Source: Clostridia bacterium
GTDB lineage: Bacteria; Bacillota; Clostridia; Oscillospirales; Butyricicoccaceae
Direction: 5' to 3'
Assembly: GCA_017560175.1 (NCBI GenBank)
Contig: JAFYOK010000003.1
Span: 1 to 11,113, forward strand
DNA: 11,113 nt
The notes beneath the pieces were generated by a model. The model was not told the DNA's origin. It searched no databases and saw only the letters and a list, made by a program, of their open reading frames with translations. The position numbers were made by a program, and so were the translations under genes. Shown here one piece after another: positions 7,857 to 11,113 of the stretch. The first letter of the stretch is position 1. Every line of letters starts with the position of its first letter.

Positions 7857-7893
7857 AAAAACAACCCTGTGTTATTAACACAGGGTTGTTTTT
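7857..7893. terminator. Bidirectional intrinsic terminator
   Basis: An exact inverted repeat of two 18-base arms (7857-7874 and 7876-7893) around one central base. The core ACAACCCTGTG / CACAGGGTTGT forms the stem, with TTATTAA as a realistic loop. A run of T follows on each strand, so it can end the nusA...M20 operon on the + strand (28 bases after the stop) and the HAD-VOC unit on the - strand (12 bases after the VOC stop). Confidence 0.93.
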
Positions 7894-7905
7894 CATTGAT
7901 TGCAG

Positions 7906-8271
7906 TTAATCTACGGTTTTTTGATACTCCAACGTATAGCCGTTGGGATCGGAGAAGAAGAAGGAATAGACGGGGAAACGGGGATGGTGCTGGGGTGCGC
8001 CTTTGAGTCCGATGACCGGTCGGGTCTGGATTTTCTTGTACATTTCATTCACATCCTCGATGGAGGGAAGATTGAAAGAAATGCACTGACCGGTGGCCAG
8101 GGCACGGTCGGGGCCGTAGTAAACAAAGGCCAGATAGCCATAGCCACAATCGAACCAGACAGTAGAGCCGAGGTCTTTATAGATGGGCAGCTCCAGCACA
8201 TTGGTATAATAGGCTTTGGTTTCTTCGATATCTTTGCAGGGGAAGAAGATGACGCTGGATTCGGGCTTCAT
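7906..8271 (-). CDS. VOC-superfamily (glyoxalase/bleomycin-resistance-like) protein
   Basis: A 121-residue single-domain protein with the two beta-alpha-beta-beta-beta modules of the vicinal oxygen chelate fold. Visible marks are the N-terminal strand SSVIFFPCKDIEET-KAYYTNVLELP (helix then 'LGL'-like turn), GYLAFVYYG, and the C-terminal FFFSDPNGYTLEYQ (104-117), the typical 'DPDGN-x-x-E' ending. The usual first metal ligand (a His in strand 1) is replaced by F/P, and the second-half counterpart in CISFNL also lacks His; only E115 remains. It may bind metal differently, or act as a binding protein. No substrate is assigned. The start is fixed by AAAGGAG (complement of 8281-8287), nine bases ahead of the ATG. 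It lies four bases after the HAD gene, with which it is surely co-transcribed. Confidence 0.85.
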   Translation of the reverse strand: MKPESSVIFFPCKDIEETKAYYTNVLELPIYKDLGSTVWFDCGYGYLAFVYYGPDRALATGQCISFNLPSIEDVNEMYKKIQTRPVIGLKGAPQHHPRFPVYSFFFSDPNGYTLEYQKTVD

Positions 8272-8275
8272 GGTC

Positions 8276-8926
8276 TTATTCTCCTTTCAGCAGGGCGTGC
8301 AGTTCCTCCATGGTGGCAACGATATGGTGGGCACCGGCTTCGGTCAGCTCTTCACGGCTGCCATAGCCGAAGAGGACACCGACGGTCTCCAGACCGTTTT
8401 TGATACCGCCTTCGATATCGTGGTGACGGTCACCGATCATGACGGCTTCGGTGGGATCGGTGATGCCGCCGGTCTGCAGGGCATAGGTGACAACATCGGC
8501 CTTGAGGGAACGGCTGCCGTCCAGGGTCGCGCCGCAGATGTGGTCGAAATACTGAGAAAGCTCAAAATGCTCGAGGATCTGCTTGGCATAGACCTCGGGC
8601 TTGGAGGTGGCCAGCAGGATGGTGTGTCCGGCGGCGCGCAGGTCGGCCAGCATCTCGGCAGCGCCATCGAATACAGCATTTTCAAAGATGCCCTTATCGG
8701 CAAAATAAACGCGATAGTGCGTGACGGCTTCGAAAGCCTTGGCTTCATCAAAATCATACCATTCCATCATACCGATGTGCAGGGGAGGGCCGATGAACTT
8801 GACGAGGTTTTCGGGGTCTTCGATGATGCCGTACTGGCGGAGAGCATAGGCCACCGAATTGGTGATGCCTTCCTTGGGATCGGTGAGGGTACCATCGAGA
8901 TCGAAGAGGAGATATTTTTTGTTCAC
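8276..8926 (-). CDS. HAD-superfamily phosphatase (phosphoglycolate phosphatase / 5'-nucleotidase-like)
   Basis: A 216-residue HAD hydrolase with a helical C1 cap. Motif I is DLDGTLTD (9-16; nucleophile D9, acid/base D11), motif II LLATSKP (104-110, S/T at 107-108), motif III K142 and motif IV GDRHHD (165-170, D166 and D170). The cap occupies roughly residues 17-88. The N-terminal segment DPKEGITNSVAYAL is typical of the Gph/5'-nucleotidase branch, so it most likely dephosphorylates a small phosphometabolite such as phosphoglycolate or a nucleotide; the substrate is not determined. The start codon is GTG (complement of 8924-8926), chosen because AAAGGA (complement of 8937-8942) lies ten bases upstream and no in-frame ATG fits motif I. 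It is the first gene of a two-gene unit divergent from ruvC. Confidence 0.9.
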   Translation of the reverse strand: MNKKYLLFDLDGTLTDPKEGITNSVAYALRQYGIIEDPENLVKFIGPPLHIGMMEWYDFDEAKAFEAVTHYRVYFADKGIFENAVFDGAAEMLADLRAAGHTILLATSKPEVYAKQILEHFELSQYFDHICGATLDGSRSLKADVVTYALQTGGITDPTEAVMIGDRHHDIEGGIKNGLETVGVLFGYGSREELTEAGAHHIVATMEELHALLKGE

Positions 8927-8936
8927 AGGTTGTCAG

Positions 8937-8942
8937 TCCTTT
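8937..8942 (-). promoter_or_regulatory. Ribosome binding site for the HAD gene
   Basis: AAAGGA on the - strand, ten bases before the GTG at 8926-8924. It decides the non-ATG start of the HAD phosphatase. Confidence 0.75.
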
Positions 8943-8979
8943 ATTTTTATTTGAAAATATTATATCATACTCTTAGAAA
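8940..8979 (+). promoter_or_regulatory. Possible promoter for ruvC
   Basis: The 81-base gap between the HAD start and ruvC must carry a + strand promoter if ruvC has its own transcript. Two weak candidates exist: TTTATT (8940-8945), 17 bases, TATCAT (8963-8968); or TTGAAA (8951-8956), 17 bases, TAGAAA (8974-8979). The first overlaps the divergent HAD promoter. Neither is strong and I cannot choose between them. Confidence 0.35.
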
Positions 8980-8988
8980 AAGAAACAA
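8959..8988 (-). promoter_or_regulatory. Extended -10 promoter for the HAD-VOC unit
   Basis: On the - strand the sequence reads TTGTTT (complement of 8983-8988), an 18-base spacer, then TGATATAAT (complement of 8959-8967), a perfect -10 box with the extended TGn element. Transcription would start near 8952, leaving a leader of about 25 bases before the GTG. The same 11 bases TATGATATAAT recur in front of ruvA. Confidence 0.75.
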
Positions 8989-9007
8989 GGAAAGGCACAG
9001 GTATCTT

Positions 9008-9505
9008 ATGCGTATTTTAGGCATCGACCCCGGGTATGGTATCGTTGGCTACGGTGTGATTGACCATGACAGAGGCAAAAATAAATATCTCGGCCACGGT
9101 GCCATCACCACGGCCCCCGGCACGCCCTTTCCCCAGCGGCTTGCCGAGATCTATCAGGATATGAATACCCTATTGGACACCTTCGAGCCCGATGCCGTGG
9201 CCGTCGAGCAGCTGTTTTTCAATACCAATGTCACCACAGGCATTCAGGTTGGTCATGCACGCGGCGTCATTCTGCTGGCCTGTGCCCAGAAGGATGTGGC
9301 TATTTATGAATATACCCCTCTGCAGGTCAAGCAGGCGGTTGTCGGTTACGGCCGCGCTGAGAAGAAACAGGTTATGGAAATGACCCGTGCGCTGCTGAAC
9401 CTCAAGGCCATTCCGCGCCCCGATGATGCAGCCGACGCGCTGGCCATTGCCCTCTGCCATGGACATACCTCCGGTTCGCTGCTTTCAGATGGGCGACAGG
9501 GCTGA
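9008..9505 (+). CDS. ruvC: Crossover junction endodeoxyribonuclease RuvC
   Basis: A 165-residue Holliday-junction resolvase, the normal family length. It cuts the junction symmetrically after RuvAB branch migration, as a dimer with Mg2+. The four catalytic acids are all visible: D7 in MRILGIDPG, E67 in AVEQLFF, and D140 and D143 in PDDAADALAIALCHGH. The open frame runs upstream over the HAD gene on the other strand, but the family begins at the ATG at 9008, preceded by AAGGAAAGG (8987-8995) with a rather long 12-base gap. The C-terminal end is short (TSGSLLSDGRQG). It is followed after 20 bases by its own terminator, so it is not simply the first gene of a ruvCAB operon. Confidence 0.96.
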   Translation: MRILGIDPGYGIVGYGVIDHDRGKNKYLGHGAITTAPGTPFPQRLAEIYQDMNTLLDTFEPDAVAVEQLFFNTNVTTGIQVGHARGVILLACAQKDVAIYEYTPLQVKQAVVGYGRAEKKQVMEMTRALLNLKAIPRPDDAADALAIALCHGHTSGSLLSDGRQG

Positions 9506-9525
9506 AAAAAGTATGAATAAATTCT

Positions 9526-9551
9526 AAAAAAGGCGCGAAAGCGCCTTTTTT
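9526..9551 (+). terminator. Intrinsic terminator after ruvC
   Basis: AAAAAAGGCGC (9526-9536), loop GAAA, GCGCCTTTTTT (9541-9551): an 11-bp perfect stem whose GC core is capped by a stable GNRA tetraloop and followed by six T. It lies 20 bases after the ruvC stop and should separate ruvC from ruvAB. The A-run on the left gives it some bidirectional character. Confidence 0.9.
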
Positions 9552-9553
9552 GC

Positions 9554-9567
9554 GGAACAAGTGTTGT
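9554..9567. promoter_or_regulatory. Candidate LexA (SOS) box upstream of ruvA
   Basis: GGAACAAGTGTTGT matches the Gram-positive LexA/DinR consensus CGAACRNRYGTTYC at 11 of 14 positions, including an intact GAAC half-site, the correct four-base centre and GTT of the second half. Its end touches the -35 region of the predicted ruvA promoter, a position where bound LexA would block RNA polymerase. ruvAB belongs to the SOS regulon in B. subtilis and E. coli. Inference, not proven. Confidence 0.5.
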
Positions 9568-9595
9568 TGTGCAGAAGTCAAAACTATGATATAAT
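9567..9595 (+). promoter_or_regulatory. Extended -10 promoter for ruvAB
   Basis: TTGTGC (9567-9572), a 17-base spacer, and TATAAT (9590-9595) preceded by TGA, giving TGATATAAT, a full extended -10. The predicted start near 9602 leaves a leader of about 68 bases before ruvA. The promoter sits directly after the ruvC terminator. Confidence 0.8.
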
Positions 9596-9605
9596 TCTAT
9601 AGAAT
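9594..9605. repeat. 12-bp perfect palindrome at the ruvA transcription start
   Basis: ATTCTATAGAAT is identical to its own complement. It overlaps the last bases of the -10 box and the predicted start site, where an operator would act. It could equally be a chance AT-rich palindrome; no known regulator is recognised. Confidence 0.45.
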
Positions 9606-9624
9606 ATGAGCATTTTTAGATTTT

Positions 9625-9649
9625 GCCCTTTTTGATTCCTGAAAAGGGC
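9625..9649 (+). promoter_or_regulatory. Hairpin in the ruvA leader
   Basis: GCCCTTTT (9625-9632) pairs exactly with AAAAGGGC (9642-9649) around a nine-base loop. It lies inside the predicted 5' leader, about 20 bases before the ruvA start and 10 bases before its ribosome binding site. No T-run follows, so it is not an ordinary terminator; it may affect mRNA stability or translation. Confidence 0.5.
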
Positions 9650-9670
9650 TGTGAAATCGAGGGAAACCAT

Positions 9671-10276
9671 ATGTTTTATTTTATCCGTGGTAAGGTCGCT
9701 GTCAGCGAGCCCGGCCTGGTCGTCATCGATGCAGGCGGCGTGGGTTACGGCATCATGACCTCTCTGACTTCGTCGGCACAGGCCCAGTTGGGAGATACAG
9801 CGACTTTCTATACATATTTGCACGTTCGCGATTCTATATTTGATTTATACGGCTTTATTTCCAGAGAAGAGCTGGATTGCTTCAAGCTGCTCATCGGTAT
9901 TTCGGGTGTTGGTCCCAAGGCGGCGCTGTCCATCCTGGGTGTTACCACACCTTCCAAATTGGCGCTGGCCGTTCTGACCGACGATCAGAAGGTCATTCAG
10001 GCAGCACCGGGCGTTGGCAAGAAGCTGGCGCAGCGCATCATTCTGGAGCTCAAGGACCGCATGACCAAAGGTCAGCTGGAGAGCGCATCTTCGGGCATCA
10101 GTGCCGAGGAGATCGCCCCCGTGGCAGCCGCCGGTTCGGCAGCCGATGATGCAGTTGCTGCGCTGATGGTTCTTGGTTATTCCCGTGCCGAGGCCCTGTC
10201 GGCCCTCAAGGGCGTGGACACTTCGGCCATGTCGGTCGACGAGATCGTTCGCACCGCCCTCAAGAAGCTGTTTTAA
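9671..10276 (+). CDS. ruvA: Holliday junction branch migration protein RuvA
   Basis: A 201-residue protein of normal family length. RuvA forms tetramers that hold the four-way junction open and load the RuvB motors. Domain I (about 1-64) is the OB fold, beginning MFYFIRGKV and ending HVRDSIFDLYGF; domain II carries two helix-hairpin-helix motifs, GISGVGPK (76-83) and APGVGKKLAQRI (112-123); a flexible linker rich in Ala, Ser and Glu (135-156) leads to domain III (157-201), which binds RuvB (DDAVAALMVLGYSRAEALSAL). The open frame extends 16 codons upstream, but the family starts at the ATG at 9671, with GAGGGA at 9659-9664 six bases ahead. ruvB follows after 12 bases. Confidence 0.96.
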   Translation: MFYFIRGKVAVSEPGLVVIDAGGVGYGIMTSLTSSAQAQLGDTATFYTYLHVRDSIFDLYGFISREELDCFKLLIGISGVGPKAALSILGVTTPSKLALAVLTDDQKVIQAAPGVGKKLAQRIILELKDRMTKGQLESASSGISAEEIAPVAAAGSAADDAVAALMVLGYSRAEALSALKGVDTSAMSVDEIVRTALKKLF

Positions 10277-10282
10277 GGAGGG
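10276..10282 (+). promoter_or_regulatory. Ribosome binding site deciding the TTG start of ruvB
   Basis: AGGAGGG overlaps the last base of the ruvA stop and lies six bases before the TTG at 10289. It is the strongest type of Shine-Dalgarno sequence and supports the non-ATG start. Confidence 0.85.
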
Positions 10283-10288
10283 ATTCCA

Positions 10289-11113
10289 TTGGCCATTGCA
10301 TTCAACAACGACCAGGCGCAGGAAGAGCGCATCGTCACCAGCACCTTCACCCATGAGGATGAGGCCGAGTTTTCCCTGCGTCCCAAAACCATGCGCGACT
10401 ATGTCGGCCAGGAGAAGGTCAAGGAGAATCTCTCCATCTTCATCCAGGCAGCCAAAGGCCGCGGCGATCAGCTGGATCATGTTCTGCTCTATGGCCCTCC
10501 CGGCCTGGGCAAGACCACATTGGCCGGCATTATTGCCGCCGAGATGGGGGTCAATATCCGCATCACCTCCGGCCCGGCTATTGAAAAAGCAGGCGACCTT
10601 GCCGCTCTGCTGACCAATCTCAATAAAAACGACGTTCTGTTTATCGACGAGATCCATCGTCTGAACCGCAGCGTCGAAGAAGTTTTATATCCGGCCATGG
10701 AGGACTTTGCCCTCGATATCATCATCGGCAAAGGTCCGGCCGCCCGTTCGGTTCGTCTGGATCTGCCCCGATTCACATTGGTCGGTGCCACCACCCGTGC
10801 CGGACAGATCTCGGCACCGCTCCGTGACCGTTTCGGTGTCGTATCCCGACTGGAGCTTTACAGCCCCGAGCAGCTGGCCGGTATCGTCAAGCGTTCGGCC
10901 GGTATTCTGGGCATTCCCATCGATGAGGAGGGCGCATTGGAGATCGCCCGTCGATCGAGAGGTACCCCACGACTGGCCAACCGCCTTATCAAGCGTGTAC
11001 GTGACTTTGCCCAGGTCATGGGCGATGGCGTCATCACCCGTGAGGTGGCCATGAAGGGTTTGACCGCCCTGGATGTCGACCCTCTGGGCCTTGATGCCAC
11101 CGACCGCCGTATG
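10289..11113 (+). CDS. ruvB: Holliday junction branch migration ATPase RuvB (partial, cut by window end)
   Basis: 275 codons of the AAA+ motor that pulls DNA through the RuvA-bound junction; family members are usually about 335-345 residues, so some 60-70 are missing beyond the window. Seen: the N-terminal arm ending FSLRPKTMRDYVGQ (28-41), Walker A GPPGLGKT (69-76), Walker B LFIDEIH (117-123, D120 and E121), sensor I GATTR (166-170), the arginine-finger segment LRDRFG (178-183) and sensor II RGTPR (224-228). The winged-helix domain has just begun (LDVDPLGLDATDRRM). The start codon is TTG; the next in-frame ATG lies inside the conserved RPKTMRDY segment at about codon 35 and would remove it, while AGGAGGG precedes the TTG at the right distance. 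It is co-transcribed with ruvA. Confidence 0.96.
   Translation, partial: MAIAFNNDQAQEERIVTSTFTHEDEAEFSLRPKTMRDYVGQEKVKENLSIFIQAAKGRGDQLDHVLLYGPPGLGKTTLAGIIAAEMGVNIRITSGPAIEKAGDLAALLTNLNKNDVLFIDEIHRLNRSVEEVLYPAMEDFALDIIIGKGPAARSVRLDLPRFTLVGATTRAGQISAPLRDRFGVVSRLELYSPEQLAGIVKRSAGILGIPIDEEGALEIARRSRGTPRLANRLIKRVRDFAQVMGDGVITREVAMKGLTALDVDPLGLDATDRRM

Noticed and set aside
7850..7878. TTGACA, 17 bases, TATTAA on the + strand, a possible promoter
   Set aside because: The -10 part lies in the loop of the terminator hairpin and any transcript would only run antisense into the VOC gene; a chance match in AT-rich sequence.
8216..9007. A long + strand frame upstream of and in frame with ruvC, suggesting an N-terminal extension of RuvC
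   Set aside because: It is the complement of the HAD gene; the RuvC family starts at the ATG at 9008 with MRILGIDPG and the promoter region lies between.
9625..9649. The ruvA leader hairpin as a transcription attenuator or terminator
   Set aside because: No T-run follows the stem, and the next bases lead directly to the ribosome binding site.
9665..9678. A second LexA-like sequence around CATATG at the ruvA start codon
   Set aside because: The GAAC half-site is broken (AACC) and the match comes mostly from the start codon context.

Overview
The window reads as a stretch of chromosome from a mid-GC, low-mobility Firmicute of the class Clostridia, most plausibly a gut Oscillospiraceae/Ruminococcaceae-type anaerobe. 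The clues are the nusA-rnpM-ylxQ-infB order (a Gram-positive arrangement), an nrnA-type DHH gene between rbfA and truB, the presence of ruvC next to ruvAB (Bacilli generally lack ruvC), AGGAGG-type ribosome binding sites, and two promoters carrying the same TATGATATAAT element. The taxon is an inference from gene order and style, not from a search. Codon use is homogeneous throughout and I see no insertion sequence, phage gene, tRNA, rRNA or CRISPR array. No stretch longer than about 165 bases is without a gene.

Region 1 (1-7893, + strand) is one long, tightly packed operon: the last codons of nusA, then rnpM (ylxR), ylxQ, infB, rbfA, nrnA, truB, ribF and a membrane-anchored M20-family metallohydrolase. 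From rbfA onward successive genes overlap by 17, 8, 4 and 4 bases, so they are probably translationally coupled. The products act in transcription elongation/antitermination (NusA), RNase P modulation (RnpM), translation initiation (IF2), 30S maturation (RbfA), short-RNA and pAp turnover (NrnA), tRNA pseudouridine-55 formation (TruB) and FMN/FAD synthesis (RibF). The M20 hydrolase is the odd member. A perfect 18-bp hairpin with T-tracts on both sides closes the operon and also faces the convergent genes of region 2.

Region 2 (7906-8988, - strand) is a two-gene unit: a HAD-superfamily phosphatase of the phosphoglycolate-phosphatase/5'-nucleotidase type (GTG start) followed by a small VOC-fold (glyoxalase-like) protein. 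It is driven by an extended -10 promoter in the 81-base gap shared with ruvC.

Region 3 (8927-11113, + strand) holds the Holliday-junction machinery: ruvC with its own terminator, then a 165-base control region, ruvA and ruvB. RuvB starts at TTG and is cut off by the window end after 275 codons. The control region contains an SOS-box-like sequence, an extended -10 promoter, a 12-bp perfect palindrome at the predicted transcription start and a hairpin in the ruvA leader. This suggests that ruvAB is controlled separately from ruvC and may be under LexA.

Overall this is mostly ordinary housekeeping DNA. I did not find a convincing undescribed system. The points most worth a second look are the ruvA control region, the membrane-anchored M20 enzyme inside a translation operon, and a conserved-looking island in the disordered linker of IF2.
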